Assembly: GCF_017654505.1 (NCBI RefSeq)
Contig: NC_054552.1
Span: forward strand, 32,538,097-32,602,096
Length of the DNA: 64,000 bases
DNA from: Polyodon spathula
Taxonomy: Eukaryota > Chordata > Actinopteri > Acipenseriformes > Polyodontidae
Direction of reading: 5' to 3'
Shown: in pieces, positions 12,901 to 26,000 of the stretch
How positions within the stretch are numbered: the first letter of the stretch is position 1
Layout: every line of letters begins with the position of its first letter
Notes under the pieces: generated by a model
Databases searched by the model: none
The model's input: the letters and a program-made list of their open reading frames with translations, nothing else
What the model was told of the DNA's origin: nothing
Program-made: the position numbers and the translations under genes

Positions 12901-15900
12901 TCTAAAAGGAAAATCAGCTGTTTTACAGGAGGTGGTGCATTAAACTGTTCACAAAGCCATGTGTAATTGTGCCTGCTGAAAGTCAGTAAACTATTTAGTG
13001 GTATGCTCGCAGTTCCTCGGTGTAGGATTTATGGTTTTCCTGTTCCAAAAGAGCTACCTATATATATATGTTCCTGACGGTGTGCATGCAGGGCTGAGGT
13101 GCTTCAATCAATCACAGCTGTTGCTACTGGTGTGTGGGTGTTTAAGTACATTGTCAGAAAAGTCACACAAGGCTTATTATATGAGCTTGTGTCAAGCTGT
13201 GAGTACTTGACGCGCATTGCAACATTTTCTTGTTTTGTTACCAAATCATTAGCTGTTTCAGAGAAAAAAGCAGGCCTATTTCCTGGCTCCGAAATCTTCA
13301 AAACCAGAACAATCCAGTGGGTTTTACCCATTGACAACCAGATTGACATTAGTGTCTGTTTGCATCTTTTACCAGACCGACACAAGGGAAACTATGATAT
13401 CACTGCAGCTTTTTTCATTGCCAGCATATCATATATATTTATTACTGTTTTTTGCATTTCAGCATCTGTGTTTTAGTGGCTAAATAGTTTGTACAGATCC
13501 AGTGCTACACTATTCCAACAGTGCATTTGTTTTAAATTTTATAAATCAAACTCCTGCAATAATCTTGTCTTGGTTGGTGTTTGAAAAAAATTAAAAACAT
13601 TTATTTAAACTTCAGATTTGTTTGAACACGACCCTGCTTGTTTGAACATTTATAAACTGGTGGAAATCATTCCTTGTAGAAAGTGTGAACTGTTTGTGTC
13701 ACTGTTCAGAAAAGCTGAGTTGATGGTTTGAATTAACCCAGCATGCCTGGTTAGACACAGGGGTTAAGTCACCACTACAATAAATCACTCGCTCCACCAA
13801 CCACTAAATCACACTAATCTCATAATGGCAGGATTACAGCATGGACTGTAATGACACAGATGTGAAGTCAGACAGTGCCTGGCATATTCATATTAATAAT
13901 ATTAACTAAACTGACATAAATGGCTTTATCCATGTGTGACCAAACCGTGGTTTTATTTAAAATCAATGTATTATAAAACAGCACTGTACTGGGTGAGATG
14001 GAAGAGAGCCAGCAGCAATATCAATAGTTTTTTGTTACTTTGGACACTTACTACAGCTCTATTTATATATAATGTGTGCGTGTGTGTATTGGTGCCTTTC
14101 AAAGCTAAGTTTTGCCAAGGTGCCTCAACATGTGAATTTTCTGAAATAGTAGGATTTATTAAACTGAAGTTTTTAACAATGGTTTAATAGGAGCATACTT
14201 CTTTTAGGTAATGGAATGATTCTATGGGGGGGCCAGGAATGCAGGACGTTTAATGTTTTTGCAAGAGCAGAGAGTGGGTTGGTTGGGTTGAGGGTGGGGA
14301 GAGATGTAGGAGCCAGGTCTGTGAAAGGAGGCGATGGGAACAGCAAATACCACAAGCGTGATACTGTGGGAGGACAAGAACCAATCGGGCAATAGTCCTG
14401 CTGGGGGGGATGACTAAGGGCTCACTTGTGTTGCCTTCCCCCCAAAAAGTTCTGTCTAATTCTTACACATTTTTTTAATATTGTATTTTTTTTTTTGCCT
14501 CCTAAAGCACTTCAGCTGTTAGACACACACACACACACACACAGTCATTTTGAACTTGTAAGAATTCAGTTTTCTTATTCACTGGCTGAAGGGAAGTGGG
14601 GAGCTGTGGAGAGAACAGGCAGTGAGTTACTGTATATTTGCCGGATACCCTTTTCAGTAAGCATTGTGCTTTTAAAATCTGTTCTGGATTTCTATTAAAC
14701 GCAGTAATCTACTTTAATATACTGTTGCCTGGGGTGACCGGATTTCTTTTCCTAGTAAACCTACTGTACTGGTAGTAGATGTGTTTTTCAACAAAGCTGG
14801 CACACTGCATTCATGCTGTCAGCAAAACCGTGTCCTCCAGACAAAGAATTGTTTTTCTAGGACGCTCTAAATATGTGTTCCCGTTAGAGATGAAACTTGG
14901 ATTCAGCTTAATGGGTAAGCAGGTCGCCATGTGAGGAATGGAAAATAAGAAATGTGCCCTTTTGAGGAAGTGGTCCTCCACATTCTCTACAGATGTAGAA
15001 GTCTCAGTGATAAATTGCTACTTTTTTAATCCCCTGTAAAGACAGGTTTTGTGTTTGCTGTGCCCTGTGTTCGTTATGTAGCTGCAGTTTATCTCTCTAG
15101 AAGTCTGTGATCAGACTATTGGCATGGATACTACTTCTTATTGTGTAGTATCCAAAAAGGAGAATGACTAGAGACTTGTAAATGACTTTACAGAAATAAT
15201 CAGACTCCCCTTGCAGTGTGTGTGTGTGTGACCAGAGACTTTCTTTGCTATGTTAAAATACACAAAGTCTCAGCAAAGGGCTACAATAGGTGCCACTTGA
15301 TCTCTTTTCATGGAAGAACCCAAATGACCGCGCAGAACTCTCGTGCTGACCCAAGATTTGCAGAGTTTGTTTTGTTTTTATTTGTTTGCCTTGAGCTTCG
15401 GTGTTGGTTTATTCTGATGGTGCCGTTGACTTTGTCTTCCACTGTCATCAACACTCAGAAACAGGTCTTTGTACACATTCTCAAGCCAAGGAGTTTCATG
15501 CAATCCAGTGGCAGTACCTCCAGAGATATCTAGACCCAGCTTTTCTATTAACCTTTACATGTGAGGTTCGCTGCTCCGGCTTACTCCATTCTGACAGGTC
15601 TGTCTGCGGGGATCGTTTTAAAAATCTGATCCAGACCCTGCTCCCAGCGTCTGTGCATCAAACTCTACAGTGGAGTTCATTTTGACACAGTGTCACATCC
15701 AATATGTTTGAAATGCGGTTTTAAATGGATAGGGGAAGTGTGCGCATTAGGGGTGCATAAAGTGATTTCCTATTCAGTGGTGCCAGCATGGCGTTGCTAT
15801 CCGGCTTTTATGTTTCCTAATTCCAGAACTTTGTTAGCAGCCTTATTCAGAGTTCAGTCAGAACTTTAATAAAGCTTTTATTTTGTTCTACAGTTTGTGT

Positions 15901-17370
15901 GTGTGTTTTTTATTAGCAGTCTGTGCCAGTGAGTTTGAGATCAGTAATGCTGCATTCTAATTAGCTCAGGCAGTGTTCCATCTGGATTTGAATGCTGTTT
16001 ATTACAGCATTGTCTTGAGCAAACTATGTAATGAGGGGATCTGACACTGCAGAAGATTGTAATGTTCCAATTATTTGTACTCTGACCCAATCAACCAGGT
16101 CCTGCATCTTACCTGTCACTGTGTAATGTCAGTCAGTCTGCAGTGCAAAGCAGACTATATACAGTACTTCATAATATGCAGAATAAATGCACAGAATTTA
16201 AAAGTTATTTTTATTACATTTCTTGGGGGGGAATGTATTTCAGTCCTGAAATAAGCATGATCTGCTTTTGCACTTTAAACTCTCCAGTTGTTTTGCTGTA
16301 GCTGTCAGCAGGGTATTGTGTTTTATGAAGCAGGTAAACAGTCAGTCAATCTCCTCATATTAGACACTCTCTCAAAGCCAGCTCTGTTTCTCAAATAATC
16401 GTCTAACGTTTTCTCATTAGGCTGTTTTAGTGGATGGCGTTCATAAAGTTGAGAGTGGCCTTGCCGATCTGGGTGCTAAAGGGTTGTTTTTCTTTTTTTT
16501 TTTTGGAGAGTGAAGTGACCCTTTATACCACAGCCTTCAGACATGAGCTGGAACTCTATTTTATGGCATTGATTCTTCCTCCTGAAGTGTGGCTTACTGC
16601 TGTGTCATTGCGCTTTCTCAACACACAAGCATAATTAGCCAGGCAGGGGCAGCATAGGTGTTTGCGCATTGATTTTTTTCAGTCAGATAAAAGGCCACAG
16701 AACAATGTTTTAAAGACACCTAACACTGCTGTGTGACAGCAGTACCTGATTTGAATGGTATTGTCTGCACAGCGGTGGCAGGACTCGGTCTAGACTATTG
16801 GCAGCATCTTGTCTCAAAGGCAGAAGATTGATCCTTTTTTTTATATTTGTACATGCCGTGGTTTCTCAGATTCATTAATATATTGTTCTTTCTGTGTGGA
16901 GTCTCTACTTCTGAATTGGACTTTTTGTCATTTAGCAGTCGGACCTGCATGGAAGTTTGTAAATTTAATATGAAAATGTTGTACTGTGTTCTGTTGTCCG
17001 TTTTATCTAGGTTCCTATACAGGTACTATCTGTTTGCCATTTAATTTCACAACTACACAAAGTCTTAGCCAAGACTTACTCAAGTGGGGACTTCTACTTT
17101 TTCAATTTCATACAGATTGTTGTGGGTGTTTGTAAGAGTATTCCCAGAAATGCAAGCTTCGTTTTCAGTCTTCTCCAAGTTTGTGAATATGATGGCTAAT
17201 TTGAAAACTGCACACTCCGTGAAGTTCGGGACTAAGAATATCTAAAGTCCTCATTTGCAAACACTTCCCACAGCAGTGCTACATGTTACAAGTGTATTGG
17301 ATTAACTGCTTTTAGTTTGACTATAACACAACGTGTTGTGTGTTTTTTTTTTTTTTTTTCCTTTTTGCAG
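9817..17370. other. Probable leader intron of GLCE
   Basis: This lies between the candidate leader exon and the first coding exon. It holds a G-rich/C-rich inverted pair at 11299-11357, a CA microsatellite at about 14521-14543, GT runs at about 15217-15230 and 15896-15906, and a long T tract forming the acceptor at 17343-17365. The open frames at 9951-10415 (- strand) and 13099-13476 (+ strand) resemble nothing I know. I see no gene. Confidence 0.5.
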
Positions 17371-17603
17371 GTAAACTGTGAATATGCGTTGTTTGGCAGC
17401 TCGCGTGAACTATAAGACTCTGATCATCATCTGCGCCATCTTCACCCTCGTGACTGTGCTGTTGTGGAACAAGTGCTCCAGTGACTCACCCAGCCGCTTC
17501 CCACGAGACCAGAGCCTGCTGGATAACAGGCTGTGGAGGGAGAGCTTAGAGAAGCGGCCAGCTGCCTCGGAGAGCAACAGCCATGCACACAATGTCCCTG
17601 CGC

Positions 17604-17645
<42 letters not shown>

Positions 17646-18011
17646 CGGAGGAAGCGTCGCCCCAAGAGCAGCAGAAGGCTCCCCCGGTGGTGGGAGTGGG
17701 GAACAGCAACGTTAACAAAGTGCTGGGAATCAAATACGAAGAGATAGACTGCCTAATTAATGATGAGAACACAATCAAGGGCAGAAGGGAGGGGAACGAG
17801 GTCTATCTTCCCTTCAGCTGGGTCGAGAAGTATTTCGAAGTGTATGGGAAGATCGCACAGTACGATGGCTACGAGAGGTTTGAGTTCTCGCACAGCTACT
17901 CCAGAGTCTACGCCCAGCGGGAGCCCTACCACCGGGATGGGGTGTTCATGTCCTTCGAGGGGTACAACGTGGAGGTTCGGGACAGAGTGAAGTGCATCAG
18001 TGGAGTGGAAG
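17371..18011 (+). CDS. GLCE: GLCE first coding exon (5'UTR 17371-17383, coding 17384-18011)
   Basis: A long T tract ending in ttttgcag (AG at 17369-17370) is the acceptor. Thirteen untranslated bases precede the ATG at 17384. Coding runs to the G of a split glycine codon (SGVEG) at 18011, and the donor gtttgt is off-consensus. The exon encodes the membrane anchor, the stem with polyQ, and the start of the luminal domain (residues 1-209). Reading on past 18011 leaves homology at once and soon hits a stop, which supports the splice. Confidence 0.95.
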
Positions 18012-19310
18012 GTTTGTACAACGTGTGGGTGTGTGTTTGCTTACCCCAAGCTAGCTTCTCCCTCTCCTCCCAATATTTTGCTTGACTACACACTTGAAAT
18101 AGTTTTGTGTAATGTTTTGATTTGTTTTCCAGTAAATCCCACGTGCTGAATATTTAGTTAATACAAAGCAAGTTGCACGCAGTGAGTTACTATAGTTATT
18201 AGTCACTGTCGTCTTGTAAATCACTTCCACCTACACGGAGCATACATGTACTATAAAAGGGTTCATTTTAACGAGAGCACTGCCAGTTCCCATTAGCAGC
18301 AATTTGGCTGCAAGAAGATTTTTTTCAAGGAAATCAAAGCAGAAGTAATCTGCTGCACCTTGTGAATGACACGCTAGCGACTGACTAGTATTAAGCTAAT
18401 GAAAACTGGAATCGCGGTGACCTAAAACCTAATCAAGACCGTTTTTGCACATGTACCTAAATGCAACTTCTTTTCCAGAGGGTGAAGGGAGGGTGGGGCG
18501 GCTTATTGCTGGTAGATGTAAATCAAAGTGTAGGGAGCCATTTATTGCCTTGGAGAAATACAGTTCTTAACCCATTTCCGCATACAGATTCTTGGAAAGC
18601 CTTATTAAAGCTTCATTGCCGTACTCTTGTCTTTCTTTCTTCTGCGCATTTCTTACGGTTTGTTACTGTTGTCCAAGGATTGCTCGCATGCTGAGATTTC
18701 AAGGGATGTAGAACTTTGACCCACATTTTGATCTTAAGTTAAAATATTCATAATTGATGACAGTATGCCAAAACAAAATGTAAGTGCAAATATTTTGGGG
18801 ATCCCCTTAGGAGAAGTAAATTACTGAATCCTTAATTAGATGTTTTACCTCTGCTTAATCCTGTTAAATTCTGCCTATTGCATTGCAGTGAAAGGGTATT
18901 TCTCATGGATTTTGAGTGAAAATCAATTGTATAATAACCATGGTAATTTCGCTGTTTAGGTCATTGCTGAAAAGCGGGAAATCTCTGCTTTATTTTATAG
19001 TGGTGTATTGTAGTTTACAAGAATACTTGATTCATTTAAATGCATCCTAGTTGCATACTGTGCTGTGGGATTTAAAAACCCATTTGATCTTTTTAAGAAT
19101 AAAAAAAATTCAATAATCACATTTAAAAGTTTAACTTGTTTTGGAACCAATCCTGTATTTGTGACATCAGTTTAAAGATATTTAGCAGATATTTATTATG
19201 TAATATTCTATTACTCTATTCAGTACACTTCTGTAATATAGTAATCATTATTATGTTATACTAGGAAAACTAATTGATATTTAATTAAATTGTAATCTGC
19301 AACAGTCATT

Positions 19311-19373
<63 letters not shown>

Positions 19374-22300
19374 TAACCGGGACTGAACCTAGATAACAGA
19401 TGTAGGAGTACCATGTCATTGCTGGAGTCCTTCCCTACAAGGTTAATCCACTGCAGTCCAGCCTCCATGTTTCTTCTTTCTCAAGTCATTAATCAAGGAC
19501 TGCATTTAAAGCTTCATGGGATTCCTTACACCCTGTCTCTTGAACTTAAGGCATGAATATGTTTTAAAGGCGGTAGCTCTGCATTAATCAGTGAGCCAGT
19601 TTTAAAGCCACTGGGTTTCATTGCTTTAGGAACATTTCTCTTGACAGTTTCCAGCGCAGTTGAAAACTGTTCTCTCCGGTGTGCTGCTGATGTGTTTTAA
19701 GAAAGCCTTGATTTCACTGGTTCTGTCGTTGTTGCAAGTGGCGTGCAGTACTGTGCAACACATTTCACAAATGAAGCCTTAATTTGTTAAGATTCAGAAC
19801 AGCCTCATTATCTTTTTAAATGATTATTTGTTTTATTTTTTTTAGGACTCGCGGTCACCGCTTCCACGAAATCCAGACATCAGTGTTTCCACTTGCCTCA
19901 CAATCGCTTGACATCAAGTGCAGTTAGACAGAGTAACATCTCTGAAGGGATATAGTGGGCACAATTGAAGAGTGTGCACTGGAATGTCAGAACGGCAGAT
20001 CAGCGCTGAATGTTGAATTTTATAGTTTAAGGGTTTCATTGAAATGCATGAAGCGTGTTTTCTGATGAGGTGCAGTAAAGAGTTGGCGGTATCCTTCGGC
20101 AGTGTAAAGATTCATCAGTTCTGCCCTTGCGTTCAACACACTAAGTGCAATGAAGCAAGTGGATGTTAATTGAAGAACGGGAGTGGTTTTTATAGCAAAT
20201 CACTCAAAGCTGTTTAGAAACAGGCAGCCATTCACTTTAACACAGGAAGGTCATGAGAGAGTGCTGTAAATACTTGTAGAATCTGGGAAGTGAACTGAAG
20301 ACGAGTCATTTCAAAATTAAACTGTTTTAAATGTAACCGCTTCCAGCAGGAGATGCCCAAGCTGCCTTCAGCCTCCCAGCCCTACACTGTGTTCAAAATG
20401 GTTTCTAATCCCTAACCCTGTTGGACCTTCTTCAGGAGTTCCTCTGTCCACGCAGTGGGGGCCTCAAGGCTACTTCTACCCAATCCAGATCGCACAGTAT
20501 GGGCTGAGTCACTACAGCAAGAACCTGACGGAGAAGCCCCCGCACATCGAAGTGTACGAGAGCGCCGAGGACAGAGACAGCAGGCAACAGAGTGGCTGGA
20601 CCGCTCCCAGGGGATGCACCATCTCTTCAGTGCATGACAAAACCAGGTCCAGCACAGTCAAGCAGTTCAGTGCACCAGGTACTGTATTGCAATTAAGCTG
20701 GTACATGTGACGAAACAATGATCTGTGGTTTGACTGATATAGCTCAGGATAATGGAGTAGGTAATGGGTGACACTGAAGGTGTATGAAGTTGCAATCAGA
20801 CCTACTCCAAAATGCTGCTGAGTTCATTTGTTTTTCACTTATTTACAATTATTTTCTATCGGTTTAAATTCTCTAGTTGCATAAAAAAGGCAATCAATTA
20901 AAATGGTGACCTTTACATTTGTAGCACTTCTTATTTTTATTTAATTTTTTTTATTATTGAAACCCTGCTGTTTTAAAAATCAATGCCCTTTACGAGAGTT
21001 GTAAATGTTTTATTTTTAAACCATCGCTATTTTTTTTATTTAGTTTTATTTTATAACAACCTGCAATCTGTTTCGTGTTCCCATGCAATATAATTCATAC
21101 AAGGATATCTTTTTAAGGATTCTTTACACCAGGCAGAGAGGTATTGTTGTTCCTAACACTAATTGATTTCCCCCTAACTAATCAATAGCCATTAGCATGA
21201 ACAAGCCTGTTACCGACTATGGCAGTGGAGTAATTGCTATCAGCACCTAAGCCTCAGGTCCCTGAAGGGAAAGCTGTGAACGATTCCCCTGTGGCTTTAC
21301 AGCAGATAAGTAGTGGAGCAGCACAGGGCTTGGGATCTCTTATGCATTCCCTACTGGTACGTTACGTGATTGATGGCAAAGTAATCATGAGGCCACAGAA
21401 CAAATCCACTTACTTTAAGATTGCAGTAACTAATGGATTTGAGTGCATTATACAGCACTAGCAATGGCGGCAATCCTTGCTCGAACTGGCTCGCCATAAC
21501 CTTAAGGAGCCCCTCCCGTCTGAGGGAGAGAGAAAGCATCTTGGATGGATGCAATGAACTAAAGAAACCGAGGAAGAGAAGAGGGAGTTGGAAAGAACAA
21601 GCAGTTCTATCTCAAGTCTTATTAATTAAGTTTTCAGTTCTGCTAATTTGTGTCAGTGTCAAGAAGGCTGCTAGCTTGAAAGCTTTAGTTTCACATCTTG
21701 GTACTGAAAGCTGCGTGAACGTCGTGTACTGTCATACCACCCAGAGACAGATGCGAGGATACAAGGGAGAATGTGATTGCTTCTAGACAGTTAATGTATT
21801 CACACTTCTGAGTTTCAGCCAAGAGGTTGAGTGAGCATTTCTTCCCAATTAAGTAAGACATGAGCTTATATGAGCTCCCTAGGAACGCTGTTGCTTGAAA
21901 CCGCAAGACTTGAACATGTCGTGGGTGAGAAGAGCTGTCCTGTTTCTTAAGCGATCACAGAGCAGTACAAACAAGCGAAAACAAACGCATGTTATTTATT
22001 TACTGTTGACTTATGTTTTGCAGAAGCTTCAGATGGAGTCTGGCTGCCCCTTGGGAACACAAAAGATTTCATCATCTCGTTTGATCTCCGATTCGTGACA
22101 AACGGAAGCGTTTCAGTGGTCCTCGAGACGACTGAGAAGAACCAGCAGTTTGTTATCCACTACGTCTCCAACATGCAGCTTATAGCTTTCAAAGACAGGG
22201 ACATCTACTATGGCATCGGGGCCAGGACTAGCTGGAGTACTGTCACGAGAGACCTGGTGACCGACCTAAAGAAAGGAGTTGGGCTTTCCAACACCAAGGC

Positions 22301-23048
22301 TGTCAAGCAGACTAAAATCATGCCCAAGCAGGTGGTTAAGATCGTGCTGAAAGGGAAAGGCTTCATCGATAACATCACCATATCCACGACCGCCCACATG
22401 GCAGCCTTCTTCGCCGCCAGTGATTGGCTGGTGAGGAACCAGGACGAGCGAGGGGGCTGGCCCATCATGGTGACACGGAAACTCGGGGAGGGCTTCAAGT
22501 CGCTGGACCCTGGCTGGTATTCCGCCATGGCGCAGGGACAGGCCATGTCCACGCTGGTTAGAGCCTATCTTCTTACTAAAGATCCGGTGTACCTCAGTGC
22601 CGCTCTCAAGGCAACAGCACCCTACAAACGGCCATCGGGGCAGCATGGCGTCAAGGCCGTGTTCATGAACAAGTACGACTGGTACGAAGAGTACCCCACC
22701 ACCCCGAGCTCTTTCGTTTTAAATGGCTTCATTTACTCTTTGATTGGCCTCTACGACCTGAAAGAGACTGCAGGGGAGCCCCTGGGGCGGGAGGCTCAAG
22801 TGCTGTACAGCCGGGGCTTGGAGTCCCTCAAAGCCATGCTGCCGCTGTACGACACGGGCTCCGGCACCATCTACGACCTTCGGCACTTCATGCTGGGGAC
22901 GGCGCCCAACCTGGCACGCTGGGACTATCACACCACGCACATCAACCAGCTGCAGCTGCTGGGCACTGTGGAGGACTCGCCTGTCTTCAAAGACTTTGTC
23001 AAGCGCTGGAAGAGCTACCTGAAAGGAGGCAGGGCAAAGCACAACTAG
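17384..23048 (+). CDS. GLCE: D-glucuronyl C5-epimerase, complete coding region (3 exons)
   Basis: Joined exons 17384-18011, 20436-20678 and 22024-23048 give 1896 nt, or 631 residues; human GLCE is 617. The enzyme epimerises D-glucuronic to L-iduronic acid in heparan sulfate/heparin chains in the Golgi lumen. Residues 1-11 are cytosolic and about 12-28 form the type II signal anchor. A variable stem follows, including twelve glutamines, then the catalytic region, which is close to human from '[12 protein letters not shown]' to the C-terminal 'RAKHN'. The three catalytic tyrosines known from the family (human 500, 560, 578) are present as Y514 (EEYPTTPS), Y574 (GTIYDLRHF) and Y592 (RWDYHTTH). 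The start at 17384 matches the conserved N-terminus [13 protein letters not shown] and has A at -3. All the extra length lies in the stem. The gene is intact, and the family assignment is essentially certain. Confidence 0.97.
17609..17644 (+). repeat. GLCE: (CAG)12 in-frame polyglutamine tract in GLCE
   Basis: Twelve uninterrupted CAG codons follow AAG (Lys75) and precede TCG GAG GAA (SEE). The mammalian protein, as I recall it, has only two glutamines at the same place (KQQSEEA). The tract lies in the stem between the membrane anchor and the catalytic domain, where length change should be tolerated. Confidence 0.97.
18012..20435 (+). other. GLCE: GLCE intron between first and second coding exons
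   Basis: This 2.4-kb GT-AG intron starts gtttgt and ends ttcttcag. It contains the pure trinucleotide microsatellite at 19315-19371. Nothing else stands out and no gene is seen on either strand. Confidence 0.9.
19315..19371. repeat. (TAA)n microsatellite
   Basis: About 57 bp of uninterrupted TAA/ATA trinucleotide repeat in the first GLCE coding-region intron. Confidence 0.97.
20436..20678 (+). CDS. GLCE: GLCE second coding exon
   Basis: The acceptor is ccttcttcag at 20426-20435 and the donor is gtactg at 20679. The exon is 243 nt with phase 1 at both ends. It encodes residues 210-290, beginning [17 protein letters not shown], which is near identical to vertebrate GLCE. It contains a likely N-glycosylation sequon (NLT, in [10 protein letters not shown]). 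The segment [17 protein letters not shown] is the most diverged part of the exon. Confidence 0.95.
20679..22023 (+). other. GLCE: GLCE intron between second and third coding exons
   Basis: This 1.3-kb GT-AG intron starts gtactg and ends ttttgcag. The open frame at 21433-21786 (117 codons) has no recognisable domain and no splice logic. No gene or clear repeat is seen. Confidence 0.9.
22024..23048 (+). CDS. GLCE: GLCE last coding exon
   Basis: The acceptor tatgttttgcag ends at 22023. The exon has 1025 coding nt and the stop TAG at 23046-23048. It encodes residues 291-631, which is most of the catalytic (alpha/alpha)-barrel region. The segment [18 protein letters not shown], the active-site tyrosines 514, 574 and 592, and sequons NGS and NIT are visible. 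This exon is GC-rich compared with the flanking introns, as expected for conserved coding sequence. Confidence 0.97.
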
Positions 23049-26000
23049 AGCTTTCAACCAAAACCCAAGGCGTTTCACTTATTCAGGCTGTACTGTATCG
23101 GCTGTTCGTTTTTGTATCAAATGAACACGCAAAGCCATTTGAAACTTGTATACAGAGTTGCTATTGTTGCTGTGTTTTTTTTCTTTCAACTTTTTTTTGA
23201 AAAGCAGATACTGTGTTGATACCTGTCAGTGTAAGGTTATTTAATAACACGTACAGACATACTTCATTTGTTTGTGTATTCCACGTTTCAAAATAATAAT
23301 GTTTTACTGTTTTCTTGAGTCTCAGTGCTGCGTGTGCAGGCTGTGGTAGATCTCCACTTCCCTTGATTGTGAATGGAGCTGTGCTGTTTAGCTACACCTG
23401 TCCTTCTACCCTTGTTTGAGTGGGTGTTTCCTGTTTTAACAGCTGCTCCAGCTTGGGGTCAGATCTGACCCTCTACGTGTCAATCACAATCGAGCAGGCT
23501 TTTCCAGTGACCCTCCATTTCATTTTAACACCTGCCTCAAAAAAATAGTTAAAGGGATGTACGCTAGAGCAAATACGTGTGTTGATATTCACTCTGCAAG
23601 AGCGTAAAAAAAAATAATAAATCGACCAAAACTGTTGGTGAGAGACGGATAGAGGGATTTACCAATTTGTATCCCCGAGAGAATTGAAAAATCCTTTTTT
23701 TAAATTTTAATAGTTTTTAGGTTTAAAACATGTATTAAAATTAAAAGGGAATATATATTTTGTTAGAGGGGAAACCCGGTTTAACCCCCCCGGAAAATTG
23801 ATCAAAACTGAAAATCAGAACCCCTAAATAATGCATGCTAATGCTCCCATGTACCATGCAGCATTTCTTAACCCTGAATCCCCTACTCTGTCTTGCTCGT
23901 GGTTCTATGGTTACGTGCCTGTTAAATTGGAAGGCTGGATAATGCTTCATGCCTTGTGCACCTCCAAGGTGATGTATGTGCAAGTTTAACTATGCATGAT
24001 ATGCAGCTGGAGAGTGCCATGCAAATTCAAATAAAATCCTGCCCTAGACACTAATCACAGCCTTTATTCCCATAAAGTGCTTTGTGTATTGTCACCAAGG
24101 GTGAGCTGGGTGCAATTGCAAGCGTTACATTATTTATTTAATTTTTTTTAAACACACCGGGATCTGCATTGTGATTTGATGTACAGGTTTAAAATACAAC
24201 GGAAAATACCTTTTCAGACACGTTCGCTTTGGTACCTGCAATTTGGCGGAGTTGTGTATGAGTTGTCAAAACGTTTAGTTTTTATTTCAATTGCAGATTG
24301 TGCTGTTGCAAACCAGAAAACCATGACCCAATTTCATGCCTTATAATGTGGGGTTTCTAAAGGGACTATAAACATGTACTAGAGCCTTATCGGGTTATTC
24401 TGAACTTCTTTGAAATCTACGAAACTTGAAATCAGCACATGGGTTAATCACAATTTCTTTTTGGAAATGCAGTGCTTGTACAGCCCTTCGCTGGCTGTGC
24501 ACTAGAAATTAGTTTGTTACAGAAGCACAAAGTTACCTCTTCAACAAGAGCATAATAAGAGGCAGTGATGTTGAAGTTTGGTCCTAAATATAAGTTTCCA
24601 TGCAGTTTAGTTCCTAATAACCTGCAATTAATGTGTAATTTTATATCGTTATTTACAGTCAAATACAGAAAGGATCATTCTCCATATGTCCCGGTGCTGC
24701 TGCTGCTTATTTAACACAAATTAGCATACAATCATAAGTGAGGTAGAAGGATCCATGTGTCTTCACAGTATTACAGCCTGTGTATCGTAAGGTGCACTTA
24801 GTGAACAAACTTAACACAACACATTGTATGTTGTATTGTAATTGTATGTTGTAGAAACACAATCCTTCACAAATTTCACTTTCTTGTATTGTGACTATAA
24901 ACTATTTCAGGACAAGTCAAATGAAAAAGCAACAAAAGCATTTTTAGAATGTTACCAGAAGTTTCTTTTTTTGTGTTTTAAGTTGCAGGTTTGCATTGCT
25001 GGTTTCATTACAATGCTACTAACAGCCGAGTGACCTCCTGTTTTAAAATGCAACCCTAAAGCTGGCAATGGGTCTACATCACAACCACTGGGGACATTTT
25101 AGTTTGTTTGTGTGGCATGTATCTGTGCTACTTTGTCATGCAAAAGGCTAAATGAAAAATAACTTGCTGCTTTTTTCTTTTCTTTTCTTCCACGCTGTTG
25201 CATGCAAAGCCAGCAAGAAGCAACTTCATTTTCTTTTTTTAAATGTAACTTTTTTTTTTTTTCCATTTGCAAAAATGGAGCCGGCGGAGAAAAAACATGT
25301 CGAGTCAAGTACACAAAACCTGGCAAACTTGCTTTTCAGAGCTTGTTGCACGCATGGGATTTCTGAACAATAATCTTCTGATGTCCTGTGGGGCAACCTT
25401 TAACGGCAAGACCCCGTGGCTAGTTACAGATCTGTTTCTGGAGGGCTTGAAATGGTTGGGGCCAGTGCAGCCCTAAAAAGCCTTGTTGCATAAAAATGTT
25501 TGTTTTGCTTTTGGCCTAATGTGTTGTCCATTTGATAGCACAATATTGTGGTGTGTATAATATATAATAAATTTGTTTCTGATGAAACGTTGAAATTGGG
25601 TTTCACTAGGTTAACATTCATTAATGTACTACAGACCTTTCTCAGGGTTAATGTACGCGAGTAGTAGGTAACCTTTCAAAAAGCAGGCTACTTTTATCGA
25701 TTTCGGGTTGTGTGTCTTCACACCACTTATAAAGTCAGCGTGGGTTTGGTTCACATGGAAACCTGACTGTCTATAAACAAAATAAACTAACTGCCTACAC
25801 TTGGCTCCACATGTTTGGGAGACATCTGTCAATAAAAAATGCTTTTCTCAAATACAGCTCTGCATAAAGTCACATTTTATTTTATTATTTCTTGCTTCAT
25901 TGATCTACACAACAATAGTTACATACAGGAAAAGTGTGTGTACAGAGCTTGTGTGCTGTTATACCAAAGTCTTCAAAGCCCAGATTTCTGTTTATTTTAA

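Noticed and set aside
13099..13476. 125-codon open frame on the + strand
   Set aside because: No similarity I recognise and no neighbouring exon signals; expected by chance in a window of this size.
17410..17778. Antisense open frame opposite the first GLCE coding exon
   Set aside because: Shadow of the sense coding sequence, dominated by a run of cysteines opposite the CAG tract.
21433..21786. 117-codon open frame within a GLCE intron
   Set aside because: Lies inside a well-supported intron and resembles no known protein.
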